64,000 bases of DNA from Lactiplantibacillus dongliensis (GCF_005405105.1 NZ_BJDK01000014.1:1-64000); one strand, 5' to 3'; shown: positions 45,602 to 57,203, numbered from the stretch's first letter. Notes: a model not told the origin generated them from the letters alone. Numbers and translations: made by a program.

Positions 45602-48187
45602 TTATTGTTGATCAGTTGGCTTGGCTTCAGTCGACGCTGAGTCATCATCAACCGCGCTGGTTGACGTCGCTTCAGTAGTCGCACTATCAGCTGCTTCCGT
45701 ACCATCACTGGTTGCTTCAGCATCATCATCTGGTTTGTCCACTTCTGGATCAACCTTAGCCATCGTCGCAACCTTGCCACCGTCGTCCAAACGAATCAGG
45801 CGAACCCCAAGTGTTGCCCGTCCAGTCTGTGAGACAGTCGCAATATTGAAGCGAATCATGACCCCATGATCAGTCATGACCATGATGTCTTCTTCACCGG
45901 CAACGGTGGTCAAGCCCGCTAACGGCCCATTCTTTTCGGTCACGTTAGCGGTCTTAATCCCTTTACCACCACGACCTTTGATTGGGTATTCGCCAGCTGG
46001 CGTCTGCTTACCATAACCCTTTTCAGTAATGATAAAGACTTTGCTGTCTGGCTTTAGAATATCGAAGCCCACGACGTAATCAGCATCGCGTAATCGAATC
46101 CCGCGGACCCCGGCAGCCGTCCGTCCCATGGAACGAACCGTTGTTTCATCGAAGCTAACGGCATAACCGGCATGCGTCCCAATGATCATGTTTTGATGAC
46201 CATCTGTAATCGTCACACCAATTAATTCATCATCATCTTTCAACGTAATGGCTTTGAGCCCATTACTCCGGATGTTAGCAAATTCTGAAACTGGTGTCCG
46301 TTTAACAACCCCTTTCAAGGTCGTAAAGAACAGATAATCAGCACTATCATCGGCCGCATTGTGCACGTTGACGACCGCTTGGATCTTTTCACCGGAGTTC
46401 ACACCTAGTAGGTTAATCACCGGAATCCCTTTGGCCGTCCGACCATATTCAGGGATTTCATAGGCTTTCATCCGATAAACTTTCCCAGCATTCGTGAAGA
46501 ATAGCAACACGTCATGAGTGGAAGTCGTTAGTAGGTGTTCAATGAAATCATCATCATGGACGTCCATTCCTTGAATCCCGCGACCACCACGATGTTGTGA
46601 TTTGAATTCGGTCGTTGGTAAGCGTTTGATGTAACCGTTATGCGTTAACGTTACGGCCACTTCTTCTTCTTCAATCAAGTCTTCATCTTCAAGACTCAAA
46701 ACTTCACCAATCATCAATTCAGTCCGCCGTGCATCGCCAAATTTACGTTGAATTTCAAGCAATTCTTCGTAAATAATTTGGTTGATCCGGTCTTTGCTGG
46801 CTAAAATGGCTTTGTAATCCGTGATTGATTTCAAAAGTTCTTGATATTCACTTTCAATCTTCTCACGTTCCAAACCAGTTAACCGAACCAGCCGCATATC
46901 CAAGATAGCTTGGGCTTGCTTATCGGACAAGCCATAGTTATCCATCAATTGGTTCTTGGCAATTTCACTCGTTTCCGATTGACGAATAATCCGAATGATT
47001 TCATCAATATGATCTAGCGCAATCCGCAAGCCTTCCAAAATATGGGCCCGCGCTTGGGCTTTCTTCAAATCAAATTGAGTCCGTCGCCGAATAACGTCTT
47101 CTTGATGTTCCAAATAATAGATTAAGATTTGCTTTAAGCTTAAGACTTTTGGTGCACCTTTAACGATGGCTAACATATTAAAGCCGAAGTTCGTTTGCAT
47201 TAAGGTCATCTTATATAAATTGTTCAGAATAACTGACGCACTGGCATCGCGCCGCACATCAATCACGACCCGCATCCCTTCACGGTCACTTTCATCGTTG
47301 ATATCAGTGATACCTTCGATTTCTTTATCCCGCGCTAATGACGCGATCCGTTCAATTAATTTGGCTTTATTGACCATGTAAGGCAATTCGGTCACGATAA
47401 TCCGTTGTTTGCCATTCTTTTGTTCTTGAATGTCCACCTTGGCCCGAATAATGATATTTCCGCGACCCGTTTCATAAGCTTTACGAATCCCGGATTTACC
47501 CATGACAATCCCACCAGTTGGGAAGTCGGGGCCTGGAACAGCTTCCATCAAGTCGGCCGTCGTGACATCTGGATTATCCATCAACATATGAATCGCCGAA
47601 ATGACTTCTGACAAGTTATGCGGTGGAATATTGGTCGTCATCCCGACCGCAATCCCGGTCGCCCCATTAACTAACAAGTTCGGGAAACGTGCCGGCAGAA
47701 CTTCTGGTTCCCGTTCCGTATCATCATAGTTAGGTTGCCAATTAACGGTGTCTTTATTAATATCGCGCAGCATTTCAACCGCAATCTTACTCATCCGCGC
47801 TTCGGTATACCGCATTGCGGCCGCACCATCACCATCGACAGACCCAAAGTTCCCATGACCATCCACTAACATGTAGCGGTAACTAAAGTCTTGGGCCATC
47901 CGTACCATTGATTCATAAATCGCGGAATCCCCATGTGGATGATACTTCCCCATGACATCCCCAACGATTCTGGCTGATTTCTTATACGGCTTTTCGGGGG
48001 TCACCCCAAGTTCGCTCATACCGTATAGAATCCGCCGGTGAACTGGTTTTAACCCGTCACGAACATCAGGTAAGGCCCGCGCCACAATAACACTCATGGC
48101 GTAGCTTAGAAATGACGTTCGCATGGTCTTCGACAAGTTCACATCGGTTATTCGATTTGGTAACTCTGATTCAGCCAAGTCTTGCAT
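45602..48187 (-). CDS. gyrA: DNA gyrase subunit A
   Basis: 861 residues. The winged-helix breakage-reunion domain has catalytic Tyr127 ([13 protein letters not shown]) and the quinolone region [12 protein letters not shown] with Ser88 and Glu92, the unmutated-looking state. The C-terminal beta-pinwheel carries the GyrA box [11 protein letters not shown]. The last ~50 residues form an acidic Asp/Glu/Ser/Thr-rich tail ([20 protein letters not shown]), which is disordered. With GyrB it introduces negative supercoils. It lies 70 nt after gyrB. Confidence 0.97.
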   Translation of the reverse strand: MQDLAESELPNRITDVNLSKTMRTSFLSYAMSVIVARALPDVRDGLKPVHRRILYGMSELGVTPEKPYKKSARIVGDVMGKYHPHGDSAIYESMVRMAQDFSYRYMLVDGHGNFGSVDGDGAAAMRYTEARMSKIAVEMLRDINKDTVNWQPNYDDTEREPEVLPARFPNLLVNGATGIAVGMTTNIPPHNLSEVISAIHMLMDNPDVTTADLMEAVPGPDFPTGGIVMGKSGIRKAYETGRGNIIIRAKVDIQEQKNGKQRIIVTELPYMVNKAKLIERIASLARDKEIEGITDINDESDREGMRVVIDVRRDASASVILNNLYKMTLMQTNFGFNMLAIVKGAPKVLSLKQILIYYLEHQEDVIRRRTQFDLKKAQARAHILEGLRIALDHIDEIIRIIRQSETSEIAKNQLMDNYGLSDKQAQAILDMRLVRLTGLEREKIESEYQELLKSITDYKAILASKDRINQIIYEELLEIQRKFGDARRTELMIGEVLSLEDEDLIEEEEVAVTLTHNGYIKRLPTTEFKSQHRGGRGIQGMDVHDDDFIEHLLTTSTHDVLLFFTNAGKVYRMKAYEIPEYGRTAKGIPVINLLGVNSGEKIQAVVNVHNAADDSADYLFFTTLKGVVKRTPVSEFANIRSNGLKAITLKDDDELIGVTITDGHQNMIIGTHAGYAVSFDETTVRSMGRTAAGVRGIRLRDADYVVGFDILKPDSKVFIITEKGYGKQTPAGEYPIKGRGGKGIKTANVTEKNGPLAGLTTVAGEEDIMVMTDHGVMIRFNIATVSQTGRATLGVRLIRLDDGGKVATMAKVDPEVDKPDDDAEATSDGTEAADSATTEATSTSAVDDDSASTEAKPTDQQ

Positions 48188-48257
48188 CCTCCTTTATCGC
48201 TGTTGATTAAGTCTCTTCGTCAAACTAAATTGACTCTATTTATTTTTTTCTGATCGA

Positions 48258-50207
48258 TTAAACATCGAGATCCTTAACGAACACCGCGTTATCTTCAATA
48301 AATTCACGCCGTGGTTTAACTTGATCGCCCATCAACATGGAGAAGACGTCATCTGCATCAGCGGCATCTTCATCACGAACCCGCAGCAACCGCCGCTTAT
48401 CTGGATCCATGGTCGTTTCCCATAATTGTTCGGCGTCCATTTCACCTAACCCTTTATACCGTTGGACAACTGGTTTAGGTGATGGCGCTAATTGGCCTAA
48501 GACTTCACTTAATTCGTCATCAGAATCGATATACCGGACAAATTTTCCTTGGCGAACTTGATACAGTGGTGGCTGGGCAATATACACGAACCCGGCATCG
48601 ACTAATGGCCGCATGTAGCGGTAGAACAACGTCAATAGCAAGGTCCGGATATGGGCCCCATCGACATCGGCATCGGTCATGATGATCAACTTATGGTAAT
48701 TGGCCTTGCTCAAGTCAAAGTCACCACCAAAGCCAGTTCCCATCGCCGTAAAGAGTGAGCGAATTTCTTCGTTAGCCAGAATCTTATCGATACTAGCCTT
48801 TTCGACGTTTAAGATCTTCCCCCGAATTGGCAAGATTGCTTGCGTCAATCGTGACCGCCCTTGCTTGGCAGAACCACCGGCGGAATCCCCTTCGACAATG
48901 AATAATTCACTGATTTCAGGGTCTTTACTCGTATTATCGGCTAATTTACCAGGTAAATTGCTGATTTCCAAGCCGCTCTTTTTCCGCGTAACTTCCCGAG
49001 CCCGTTTAGCGGCGACCCGGGCTTTAGACGCCAGTGCCCCTTTATCGACAACTTTACGACCGATACTTGGATTTTCGAGCAAATACTTGTTGAAGTGTTC
49101 CGAGAACAACCGATCAACGGCTGCCCGAGCATCGGAGTTCCCCAACTTAGTCTTAGTTTGCCCTTCAAATTGTGGGTCTGGGTGCTTGACACTGACGACC
49201 GCAGTCATCCCTTCACGCACATCTTCACCGGATAGATTAGGTTCATTATCCTTTAACAAGTTATTCTTGCGGGCATAATCGTTAATGACCCGAGTCAACG
49301 CTCGTTTGAACCCTTCTTCATGGGTCCCACCTTCATACGTATGGATATTGTTCGTAAAGGTCATCAGATTACTGTGGTAATCATCGGTATATTGCAAAGC
49401 AACTTCGACCGTAATCCCGTTTTGTTCACCTTCAACATAGATTGGCTCTGGGAACAGGACGGTTTTATTCTTATCCAAGAATTCAACGTAGTGCCGAATT
49501 CCGCCTTCATACAAGAAGTCTTGTTCAGTAGGTTCCGCTGGTCGATTATCACGAATCGTAATCTGCAACCCTTTATTCAAGAACGCTAATTCACGAATCC
49601 GCGTCGTTAAGATATTAATATCGTAAGTCGTTGTTTCACGGAAGATATCTGGATCCGGTAAGAAATGAACGATCGTCCCATGACCATCAGCCGGGGCGTG
49701 GTCATCAATGACCTTCATCGGCGTCTTAACTTTTCCACGCGCAAAGTCCATGTAATAGATCTTGCCATCATGAATAACTTTGACATCTAATTCTGATGAC
49801 AACGCGTTGACAACGGACGCACCGACCCCGTGCAGCCCACCAGAAACTTTATAACCGCCGCCGCCGAACTTACCACCGGCATGCAGAATCGTAAAGACCG
49901 TTTCCAAAGCGGGTTTACCAGTCTTCTTTTGCGTACCAACCGGGATACCCCGGCCGTTATCAGTTACCGTAATGCTATTATCTTTTTCAACGGTGACATG
50001 AATTTCGTTAGCAAAACCAGCTAGCGCTTCATCAATCCCGTTATCGACAATTTCCCAAACCAGATGGTGTAACCCTTGGCTACTGGTTGTCCCGATATAC
50101 ATCCCGGGACGTTTACGAACAGCTTCAAGGCCTTCCAAAACTTGGATCTGGCTGGCGTCATATTCATGCGCCCGCTCACGTTTGGTTTCTTTTTCATCTT
50201 CGGTCAA
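48258..50207 (-). CDS. gyrB: DNA gyrase subunit B
   Basis: 649 residues from a TTG start at 50207, fixed by AGGAGG 7 nt upstream and a 4-bp TTGA overlap with the recF stop. The GHKL ATPase shows [10 protein letters not shown] and [15 protein letters not shown]. The TOPRIM domain shows [11 protein letters not shown] and [14 protein letters not shown]. The C-terminus is QLWETTMDP. It supplies ATP hydrolysis and the strand-passage gate for gyrase. Confidence 0.97.
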   Translation of the reverse strand: MTEDEKETKRERAHEYDASQIQVLEGLEAVRKRPGMYIGTTSSQGLHHLVWEIVDNGIDEALAGFANEIHVTVEKDNSITVTDNGRGIPVGTQKKTGKPALETVFTILHAGGKFGGGGYKVSGGLHGVGASVVNALSSELDVKVIHDGKIYYMDFARGKVKTPMKVIDDHAPADGHGTIVHFLPDPDIFRETTTYDINILTTRIRELAFLNKGLQITIRDNRPAEPTEQDFLYEGGIRHYVEFLDKNKTVLFPEPIYVEGEQNGITVEVALQYTDDYHSNLMTFTNNIHTYEGGTHEEGFKRALTRVINDYARKNNLLKDNEPNLSGEDVREGMTAVVSVKHPDPQFEGQTKTKLGNSDARAAVDRLFSEHFNKYLLENPSIGRKVVDKGALASKARVAAKRAREVTRKKSGLEISNLPGKLADNTSKDPEISELFIVEGDSAGGSAKQGRSRLTQAILPIRGKILNVEKASIDKILANEEIRSLFTAMGTGFGGDFDLSKANYHKLIIMTDADVDGAHIRTLLLTLFYRYMRPLVDAGFVYIAQPPLYQVRQGKFVRYIDSDDELSEVLGQLAPSPKPVVQRYKGLGEMDAEQLWETTMDPDKRRLLRVRDEDAADADDVFSMLMGDQVKPRREFIEDNAVFVKDLDV

Positions 50208-51328
50208 TGCGGTTCCTCCTCATGTAAAATGCCATGGCTAACTTCAAACACCTTTGGCGCATTTATTAATTTACGAGCCACCCCATCCAAACTCGGGGTG
50301 GTCAAAAACGTTTGGACTTTATCTTGAATTGCCGTCAGTAAATGAGTCTGACGGGCAGTGTCTAATTCTGACAAGACGTCATCCAGTAATAACACCGGAT
50401 ATTCCCCCGTTTCAGCTTTCATCAGGTCAATCTCAGCTAACTTAACGGACAATGCCGTGGTCCGCTGTTGCCCCTGAGAGCCATACGTTTGGACGTTCTT
50501 CCCATTAACACTGAATTGCAAATCATCACGATGCGGCCCGAGTAAAGTCGTGCCTTGAAAGATTTCCTTAGCCTGTTGTTGCGCATATAACGCCTGCAAG
50601 GCCGGATATAGTTGCGCCGCGGTCGGATTCTCGGCCACGTCAACTTGGGTGACATAGTGAAAAGTCAGTTGCTCTTGATCTTGCGTAATTTCCGCATGGA
50701 CCGCTTGCGCCCATTTCTCAAGCTGCTGCAATAATTCTAAGCGTTTTGCGATAATTTCGGCGCCAAATGCCGCCAGCTGATCAGATAGGACCCCTAAATA
50801 GACCTTATCTTTCGCTTGCTGACGGTTCAATTGCCGCAAGTATTGATTGCGTTGTTTTAAAATCGTGCGGTACTGACTCAGGTTATAAAGGTACTTGGGA
50901 CTCATCTGCCCAAATTCCATATCCATAAATCGGCGGCGAATCGCGGGAGCCCCTTTGACGATCGAGAGATCTTCCGGTGCAAAGACAATGACATTCAAGT
51001 TACCGATATACTGTGATAACTTAGCCTGCTCCAGGTGATTGACCCGCGCCCGTTTCCCGCGACGGCCCAATTCCAATTCTAACGGCACGCTACCAGTCGC
51101 TTTATGTAAGCGTCCCTTTAACGTGGCCGTCGTCGTCTGCCACCGAATCAATTCTTTATCATTAGCGGTACGATGACTGCGCGTTAACGCCAGCACATAG
51201 ATGGCTTCTAACAAGTTCGTCTTTCCCTGCGCATTTTCGCCGAGTAAGACGTTGACCCCAGGTTTAAAGGTCACTTGTAAGTCCGCGTAATTACGAAAAT
51301 CATGAAGCACTAAATTTTCTAGATACAT
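50204..51328 (-). CDS. recF: DNA recombination/repair ATPase RecF
   Basis: 374 residues. SMC-like ATPase with Walker [16 protein letters not shown], signature [18 protein letters not shown] and Walker [14 protein letters not shown]. It helps RecA load at gapped DNA and stalled forks. It starts directly after yaaA stops and overlaps gyrB by 4 bp. Confidence 0.97.
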   Translation of the reverse strand: MYLENLVLHDFRNYADLQVTFKPGVNVLLGENAQGKTNLLEAIYVLALTRSHRTANDKELIRWQTTTATLKGRLHKATGSVPLELELGRRGKRARVNHLEQAKLSQYIGNLNVIVFAPEDLSIVKGAPAIRRRFMDMEFGQMSPKYLYNLSQYRTILKQRNQYLRQLNRQQAKDKVYLGVLSDQLAAFGAEIIAKRLELLQQLEKWAQAVHAEITQDQEQLTFHYVTQVDVAENPTAAQLYPALQALYAQQQAKEIFQGTTLLGPHRDDLQFSVNGKNVQTYGSQGQQRTTALSVKLAEIDLMKAETGEYPVLLLDDVLSELDTARQTHLLTAIQDKVQTFLTTPSLDGVARKLINAPKVFEVSHGILHEEEPH

Positions 51329-51565
51329 TTAATCAGTCGTTTCTGTTGATTGGGACTGAATCACAAATTCCCCGTTATCAGCGATCACGATTGTATCGCC
51401 GGGATAAAGTTTGCGACCACGCCGATCATCGAGTTCTTCATTGACCAAGACGTCGTATTCTTGTAAGAACCACTTGGCCTGACCACCGGAACTGATGATG
51501 GCTTCTTCTTTTAGTAACTGCCCGAGGGTAATAAAGGGCGTATTAATTTGGACTGGCTTTTTCAA
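51329..51565 (-). CDS. yaaA: S4-domain RNA-binding protein YaaA
   Basis: 78 residues. A single S4-like domain (ITLGQLLKEEAIISSGGQAK, then VLVNEELDDRRGRKLYPGDTI). It is nearly always encoded between dnaN and recF, and a ribosome-assembly role has been suggested for the Bacillus homologue. It abuts recF without a gap. Confidence 0.93.
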   Translation of the reverse strand: MKKPVQINTPFITLGQLLKEEAIISSGGQAKWFLQEYDVLVNEELDDRRGRKLYPGDTIVIADNGEFVIQSQSTETTD

Positions 51566-52281
51566 AATGTCACCTGCCTAACCTTTCAAGACTACTGTAA
51601 ACCGACTTATAACAAGTTACATTATACCGTTTTTTTAATGAAAATTCAATTTATAACCGCATTTAGAGCCAGTTTAAGCCGATTTAAACAAAACTAATGT
51701 CGGGGTACCAACCTGGGGGTAAATCCGCTAAAATTCGAAAAATTTGCCGATTTTAACAAATTTGCTGTTTTTTCAGGCCTAAAATCGACTGAAAATCACC
51801 TTTCAATAATTAGTAACTGGCTGTTGGTTGCATATTCACGGTAAGAATCGCACGTCTGACCTTGATTTAAGCCTATTTTGAGCTTAGTCGTTGACTTAAA
51901 TTGCCACGCTAGTGTGTGTTTCTCGCGCTTCGCTTTAAAATGGTCCATCGTGTTTCAGCATTTTAGAAGCAACCAGTTAGTTGGCAGCCATTTTAACCTT
52001 GTGCTTTTCTAATTTTATTAAGCCCCGTTCTGAAATTCCCTTTTGCGACTTCACCTAGTATTTTTATTAGGCCTACAGCTTAAAACCAGCCTCGACAACC
52101 AGCACGCTGTAAGCCTGATTGGCCGGATAACATAGTGTTAGTTACTTGAATGCTTGCTTTTATCAAATACTTTTTTTGAAGTAGCACCTGTCGACAATGT
52201 ATATTGCGTAAAAGTAGTGTAACTGTAAAAGTTACGATGGTTTGAATAGCCTGTCCTCATTCCGCTACCAGTCATTTTAAA
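51566..52281. other. Long non-coding gap between dnaN and yaaA
   Basis: No gene on either strand. It must hold the yaaA-recF-gyrBA promoter on the minus strand. It contains an R2 repeat copy (51937-52001) and a small CCTA-N10-TAGG inverted repeat near 52057. Confidence 0.5.
51937..52001 (+). repeat. Dispersed repeat R2, copy 2
   Basis: TTTCAGCATTTTAGAA and flanks match 39838-39905. A reverse-oriented partial match (TTCTAAAATGCTG) lies near 61734. Confidence 0.5.
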
Positions 52282-52332
52282 GCCACAAAAAAGCCGACCA
52301 ATCAGCATTTGATTGGTCGGCTTTTTTGTGGC
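52282..52332. terminator. Terminator of dnaA-dnaN
   Basis: A perfect 23-bp inverted repeat (52282-52304 with 52310-52332) with a 5-nt loop, containing AAAAAAGCCGACCAATCA and its complement. Active in both directions in principle. Confidence 0.9.
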
Positions 52333-52353
52333 TTTGTATATTTATTCAGCTAA

Positions 52354-53493
52354 TTAAAAGGTTCGTACTGGTGTGATCAACTGAATAAAGTTCTCGCCTT
52401 CTTCAGTTGGGACCAAGGTAAATGGACGTAACGCCATTGTGAATGAAATCTTGATCATGGCTTGGCCAAATGACCGTAACGCTTCTTTCATGTAATCTGG
52501 GTTGAACGAAATTTCAAGTTCATCACCGTTGAGTTCAGCGGGTTGTAGTTGTTCCGTTACTTCCCCAACATCTGGTGAATTCCCAAAAATCGTGATGGTT
52601 TTGTCCGTTGGATTAACCGAGAAACGCACCACGTTATTACGACTTTCATGTGAAAGCAGTGACGCCCGTTCGATTGCTGCTGATAAAGCTGGCGCTTCGA
52701 TTTCGACCGTTGTGTTTGATTCTTTTGGAATTAACCGGGATGTATCAGGATAATTACCCTCCAGCAAACGAGAATAAAACGAGGTCTTACCGAGCACAAA
52801 CAACACTTGGTTTTCAGATAAGCGCATTTGAACATCAGGATTGTCATCACCGATCATCCGGGATAATTCCGTTAAACTCTTCCCTGGAATAATGACGTCG
52901 TAGTCAGCATTATTAGCTTCTGGCAACTTGATCTTACGTTGACTTAACCGATGTGAGTCAGTCGCAACTGCTAAAAATTCGCCATCTTTCAAGATAAAAT
53001 GCACCCCAGTTAAGATGGGCCGACTTTCTTGATTTGAAACGGCAATAACGGTTTGGCCGATGAGTTCTTTGAAAACATCGCCGGCTAACGTAATGGTATT
53101 AGTCGTATCAATTTCAGGTAAATGTGGATAGTTTTCTGGGTCTAACCCATTGATGGTAAAGGAAGCAGCGCCAGAAGTGATCTGGGTTTGGAACCCATCA
53201 ACTAAGGCAACCGTCATGGTATCTTCTGGTAACTTTTTAACGATTTCACTGAAGAAACGGGCTGTTAGAACTACTGAACCGGGTTCTTCGACGACTAACG
53301 TATTGTTTTCATCATCAGCGGGAATGGTCGTTTCAATGGAAATATCAGCATCGCTACCTGTTAAGGTTAGGCCATCGGTGGCAACATCGATTTTGAGTCC
53401 GGTTAATATTGGAATCGTGGTTTTAGATGAAATTGCGCGTTGCACATTATTTAATTCTTTAATAAAAGCTGATCGATTGATCGTGAACTTCAT
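52354..53493 (-). CDS. dnaN: DNA polymerase III beta sliding clamp
   Basis: 379 residues, three clamp domains. MKFTINRSAFIKELNNVQRA at the N-terminus and FIQLITPVRTF at the C-terminus are typical; NYPHLPEID and GVHFILKDGEFLAVATDSHRL lie in the middle. It encircles DNA and tethers polymerase. It follows dnaA after 173 nt and ends at a strong terminator. Confidence 0.97.
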   Translation of the reverse strand: MKFTINRSAFIKELNNVQRAISSKTTIPILTGLKIDVATDGLTLTGSDADISIETTIPADDENNTLVVEEPGSVVLTARFFSEIVKKLPEDTMTVALVDGFQTQITSGAASFTINGLDPENYPHLPEIDTTNTITLAGDVFKELIGQTVIAVSNQESRPILTGVHFILKDGEFLAVATDSHRLSQRKIKLPEANNADYDVIIPGKSLTELSRMIGDDNPDVQMRLSENQVLFVLGKTSFYSRLLEGNYPDTSRLIPKESNTTVEIEAPALSAAIERASLLSHESRNNVVRFSVNPTDKTITIFGNSPDVGEVTEQLQPAELNGDELEISFNPDYMKEALRSFGQAMIKISFTMALRPFTLVPTEEGENFIQLITPVRTF

Positions 53494-53666
53494 AAGGTAT
53501 CCTCTCTTCTTGGTGACACGGGTTTATATAGATTAATAAATAAAAGATCGTAGTAATAGTAGGGCAGTGGGTACTGTGGAAAAGTTTTGTAACCCTACTA
53601 ACCATCGAGTTTTCCACATGTGTATAAGTTGTGGAAAACTTTTAGAGTTATTAGAATTTATCCACA
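53494..53666 (-). other. oriC: Origin part 2: dnaA-dnaN gap with basal unwinding module
   Basis: DnaA boxes: TTATCCACA 53658-53666 (perfect, ends at the dnaA stop), TTTTCCACA 53610-53618, and minus-strand TGTGGAAAA 53575-53583 and 53630-53638. Next to the box at 53575 comes a GC-rich spacer (53563-53574), then the DnaA-trio TAGTAATAGTAG (53551-53562), then an AT-rich stretch (53523-53549). This box/GC/trio/AT order is the Bacillus-type unwinding system. Confidence 0.8.
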
Positions 53667-55028
53667 CTACGCTTTAAGCTGACTTTTCAGGTCCCCGATA
53701 GCTTGTTGTAATTCGGTATCGGTTTTGAGCGCTGCCGAAATCTTGTCACAAGCATGGATGACTGTCGTGTGATCTTTACCGCCAAATTCGTTACCAATGC
53801 GTGGTAGTGAACTGTCCGTTAACTCGCGCGCTAGATACATGGCGATTTGGCGTGGATTGACGATCTGTTTATTCCGTTTCTTCCCTTTAATGTCAGCCAT
53901 TGTAATATGGTAATACTTGGCGACTTTTTCCTGAATAACGGGGATCGACACTTCTGATAGCTTACTATTAAGGTTCAAACTCTTCAATGCATCAGCTACT
54001 AAACTAGTGGTGATAGGAGATTTGTTTAGTTGTGAGTAAGCTTGAACGCGGGCTAAAGCGCCCTCAAGTTCGCGGACATTAGAATCGATCTGTCCCGCAA
54101 TGTAACTTAGTGTATCATCCGGGATCGCAATCCCTTCAAGGTCCGCTTTGTTACGCAAAATGGCAATCCGGGTTTCAAGATCAGGTGGGGTGATATCAAC
54201 GGATAACCCCCACTTAAACCTGGAAACTAATCGATCTTGCAGTTTCGGGATTTCATTTGGTAAACGGTCAGAGGTGAGGACGATTTGTTTATCATCTTCA
54301 TATAACGCATTAAATGTATGGAAGAACTCTTCTTGAGTGGCTTCCTTATTAGCAAAAAATTGAATATCATCAACTAATAATAGGTCAACGTTACGGTATT
54401 CTTCACGAAACGACTCTTGTGTCCCCGTTTGGATAGCGTTAATCAAATCATTGGTGAACGCTTCACTGGTGACGTACTTAACCTTGCCGTTAGGATTCGA
54501 ATCGAGAAGTTTGTTACCAATTGCATGCATCAAATGGGTCTTGCCCAGTCCGACGCCCCCGTAGAAAAACAATGGATTATACATCGTACCGGGTTCTTCC
54601 GACACGACCAACGCCGCGGCATGGGCCATTTGGTTCCCCTTGCCAATGACGAAGCTCTCAAAGGTATATTTCGGATTGAGTTTCGTTTCCCGCATAAATG
54701 TGGGGGTAGTTGCGGTCGCCGATTTTTCGGTTGCAACGTTACCGGTAGATGCTTGCGATTTTTCCGTAAGCTGCTGACGTTCTTCCTCCGTGATCATTAC
54801 TGGTTCAATCTGTTCGTTGGTCGCTTGGAAAGCGTAGTCGCTGAACTTGTCGGCGAGGTTCTTTTCCCAATAGTCACGATGAAGTTTAGTTGGAACTTCG
54901 ATCGTCATTTGCGATTTGTTCAACTGAAGCGGATTAGCCGGCTCGACGAATGTTTGAAAAGTCATCGGCGAGAGATCAGTTTTTAGGGAGAACTTAATGA
55001 TGTTCCATAAGTCATTACGATCCAGCAC
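53667..55028 (-). CDS. dnaA: Chromosomal replication initiator DnaA
   Basis: 453 residues. Domain I (1-~80), a short linker (~85-115), an AAA+ domain with Walker [12 protein letters not shown] and Walker [12 protein letters not shown], and a C-terminal DNA-binding domain with the signature [19 protein letters not shown]. It binds boxes on both sides of its own gene, so autoregulation is expected. It is flanked by the two origin segments. Confidence 0.98.
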   Translation of the reverse strand: MLDRNDLWNIIKFSLKTDLSPMTFQTFVEPANPLQLNKSQMTIEVPTKLHRDYWEKNLADKFSDYAFQATNEQIEPVMITEEERQQLTEKSQASTGNVATEKSATATTPTFMRETKLNPKYTFESFVIGKGNQMAHAAALVVSEEPGTMYNPLFFYGGVGLGKTHLMHAIGNKLLDSNPNGKVKYVTSEAFTNDLINAIQTGTQESFREEYRNVDLLLVDDIQFFANKEATQEEFFHTFNALYEDDKQIVLTSDRLPNEIPKLQDRLVSRFKWGLSVDITPPDLETRIAILRNKADLEGIAIPDDTLSYIAGQIDSNVRELEGALARVQAYSQLNKSPITTSLVADALKSLNLNSKLSEVSIPVIQEKVAKYYHITMADIKGKKRNKQIVNPRQIAMYLARELTDSSLPRIGNEFGGKDHTTVIHACDKISAALKTDTELQQAIGDLKSQLKA

Positions 55029-55380
55029 ATGGATACCCCTTTTCTTAAAAAACGTAAGTCTATTTTAGCATGAACGTTAAAAGTTTTCCACAGGCGGGTG
55101 ATAAGAATGTTAATTGAAATCACAAGCTGTTTTTAAAGTTATACACAGGGTGTCAAAAACTGGAGGATTTTGGAGAAAACCAGAGTTGTCCACAAAATCT
55201 TGGTTAAAAGTGGCCCTAATAACACAACGTTTCCAAAGGTTATGCACACAAAATAAAGACGCTGTGGATAACTAAATCACACCCCGTTATTTTGTCGATA
55301 AGGTTGTGTGTAACTTGGGGACAGTCAAAAGACGATTCACAATCATCCACAGGCCTAACCACAAATTACGCGCCAAATGG
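55029..55380. other. oriC: Origin part 1: DnaA-box cluster upstream of dnaA
   Basis: DnaA boxes: TTTTCCACA 55084-55092, TTATACACA 55139-55147, TTGTCCACA 55186-55194, TTATGCACA 55240-55248, minus-strand perfect TGTGGATAA 55263-55271, a weaker TGTGTGTAA 55305-55313, and TCATCCACA 55343-55351. With the dnaA-dnaN gap it forms a bipartite origin. The dnaA promoter must also lie here. Confidence 0.85.
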
Positions 55381-55415
55381 GCTGGGAATAGTTTACGGGA
55401 TTATTAATTTCGAGG

Positions 55416-55444
55416 TTTTCAAATTAGTAAATCTATGATATAGT
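55416..55444 (+). promoter_or_regulatory. rpmH promoter
   Basis: TTTTCA (55416-55421), 17-nt spacer, extended -10 TGATATAGT (TATAGT at 55439-55444), reading away from dnaA. Confidence 0.65.
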
Positions 55445-55535
55445 ATCTAGGAAATGCGTTTTAGAATAGACTGCGTTTTGAAAATAACGACTTAATCGAA
55501 TTGATTCATGTCATTATAGAGAAGGAGGTGTCATG

Positions 55536-55670
55536 ATGAAGAGAACTTACCAACCAAAGAAGCGGCATCGTTCACGTGTCCATGGTTTCCGCAAACGGAT
55601 GAGCACCAGCACAGGCCGTAAAGTGTTAGCCCGTCGACGCCAACGAGGCAGAAAAGTATTGTCTGCATAG
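55536..55670 (+). CDS. rpmH: 50S ribosomal protein bL34
   Basis: 44 residues ([20 protein letters not shown], then [20 protein letters not shown]). AAGGAGGTG lies just upstream. An ATG at 55533 is one codon earlier, but the family begins at MKRTYQP. It is too short for routine ORF calling. First gene of the rpmH-rnpA-yidC-jag group reading away from oriC. Confidence 0.98.
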   Translation: MKRTYQPKKRHRSRVHGFRKRMSTSTGRKVLARRRQRGRKVLSA

Positions 55671-55735
55671 GCCACTGATAATCAGTGGCTTTTTCTTTAC
55701 AGTCCTGAGTGACTTCGGTCGTTCAGGACTGTAAA
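55671..55735 (+). terminator. Tandem hairpins between rpmH and rnpA
   Basis: CCACTG/CAGTGG followed by CTTTTTCTTT looks like a terminator or attenuator. A second 13-bp stem follows, TTTACAGTCCTGA (55696-55708) with TCAGGACTGTAAA (55723-55735). They would reduce rnpA relative to rpmH or mark processing sites. Confidence 0.65.
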
Positions 55736-55787
55736 GTTGTGCAGCGATTTGCTCAGGTGAGCTTGAGCGCACACATGGAGATGGATT

Positions 55788-56132
55788 ATGCGAAAATCAT
55801 ATCGGGTCAAAAAAGAAGCTGACTTTCAGCAGGTTTTTGAAACCCGCAACTCGTATGCCAATCGTCAATTTGTCATTTACGTTTTGGACAAGCCTGCACA
55901 ACCACATTTTCGCGTCGGTATCTCAGTTGGTAAAAAGATTGGGAATGCTGTTGCTCGGAATTGGGTCAAGCGGCGGATTCGACAGTCAATTACCGAGTTA
56001 AAGCCGCAGTTGCCTGCAACGGTCGACTTTCTCGTGATTGCGCGGCCGAGCGTTGCTGGTAAGTCGCAAGCTGAAATCAAAGCTTATCTTAGCCATGCGC
56101 TAAAGCTAGCGCACCTGCTGGACAATGATTAA
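55788..56132 (+). CDS. rnpA: Ribonuclease P protein component
   Basis: 114 residues. [20 protein letters not shown] at the start and the RNR motif [16 protein letters not shown]. It is the protein cofactor of RNase P, which matures tRNA 5' ends. It is 15 nt from yidC. Confidence 0.97.
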   Translation: MRKSYRVKKEADFQQVFETRNSYANRQFVIYVLDKPAQPHFRVGISVGKKIGNAVARNWVKRRIRQSITELKPQLPATVDFLVIARPSVAGKSQAEIKAYLSHALKLAHLLDND

Positions 56133-56146
56133 GTGAGGATATTCGT

Positions 56147-56980
56147 TTGAAAAAGTACAGAAAAATACTGGCAATGCTTTCCGTGCTGGCGATTGCGCTA
56201 GTACTGACTGGGTGTAGTAATACCCCAATTACGGAGCAGAGTACCGGGTTTTGGGATGGCGGAGTCATCCTGAACTTCTCACGGGCGATTATTTGGTTAT
56301 CGCACTTGTTCGGTCACAGCTACGGCTTAGGGATTATCGCCTTTACGTTGATCATCCGGATCATCATCTTACCGTTAATGATCTTCCAAACTCGCAGTAT
56401 GCTTGCGATGCAAGAAATCCAACCTCAGATGAAGGCTTTACAAAAGCAATATTCATCTAAGGATATGGAAACGCAACAAAAGCTACAAGCCGAGATGAAG
56501 AAGCTTTACAGTAAGTATGGCGTGCACCCAATGGCCAGCATGTTACCATTGTTAGTTCAAATGCCGATTCTGATTGCGTTGTATCAAGCAATTTGGCGCA
56601 CTAAAGTCTTGAAGACTGGGACTTTCTTATGGTTGCAACTTGGTGATAAAGATCCATACTACGTTTTGCCAATCCTAGCGGCGTTGTTCACGTTTGCTAG
56701 TTCCTGGTTAGCGATGAAGTCGCAGCCAGAACAAAACGGGATGACGCAATGGATGACGTACTTGATGCCGTTAGTCATTTTGATTACCGCCATCAACGTG
56801 CCATCCGCGTTGTCACTATACTGGGTTATTTCTAACGCGTTCCAAGTTGGTCAAACAATGTTGTTGCAAAACCCATTCAAGATCAACCGCGAACGAGAAG
56901 CCAAGAAACAAAAAGAAAAAGACCGTCAACGTACGATTGAACGTGCCAAAAAGCGTGCGATTAGAAATCATAAACGTTAA
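56147..56980 (+). CDS. yidC: YidC/Oxa1-type membrane protein insertase (lipoprotein form)
   Basis: 277 residues from a TTG start at 56147 with GTGAGGAT upstream. The signal peptide ends in LVLTGCS, giving a lipidated Cys. Five transmembrane helices follow. RIIILPLMIFQTRSM contains the conserved Arg of the insertion groove. A basic C-terminal tail (KKQKEKDRQRTIERAKKRA) binds ribosomes. SpoIIIJ-type homologue. It inserts membrane proteins alone or with Sec. Confidence 0.95.
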   Translation: MKKYRKILAMLSVLAIALVLTGCSNTPITEQSTGFWDGGVILNFSRAIIWLSHLFGHSYGLGIIAFTLIIRIIILPLMIFQTRSMLAMQEIQPQMKALQKQYSSKDMETQQKLQAEMKKLYSKYGVHPMASMLPLLVQMPILIALYQAIWRTKVLKTGTFLWLQLGDKDPYYVLPILAALFTFASSWLAMKSQPEQNGMTQWMTYLMPLVILITAINVPSALSLYWVISNAFQVGQTMLLQNPFKINREREAKKQKEKDRQRTIERAKKRAIRNHKR

Positions 56981-56991
56981 TACGATTGAGT

Positions 56992-57019
56992 AGACCTGCC
57001 ATGTGGTGGGTCTTTTTTT
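56992..57019 (+). terminator. Terminator after yidC
   Basis: AGACC (56992-56996) pairs with GGTCT (57009-57013), with an inner CCA/TGG and then seven or more T. Confidence 0.75.
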
Positions 57020-57159
57020 TAGCGTCTTTGGGCTGACAGTTAGGGAAGTTAAACACTGCTATTTTACCAACCAGTCAAAAATGAAAATAGACCAATAAAT
57101 TTCCAAGCCAACTCACAACGTCCCGTCCTAACCCGCAATTCCCATGCCTCCCAGTTCAA

Positions 57160-57168
57160 TGCTATAAT
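57160..57168 (+). promoter_or_regulatory. Extended -10 promoter for jag
   Basis: TGCTATAAT, a perfect extended -10, 36 nt before the jag start, with no good -35. It shows that jag is expressed separately from yidC despite the usual linkage. Confidence 0.6.
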
Positions 57169-57203
57169 AAACACAGGTATTTTTACGAGGAGGAAACATC
57201 AAT

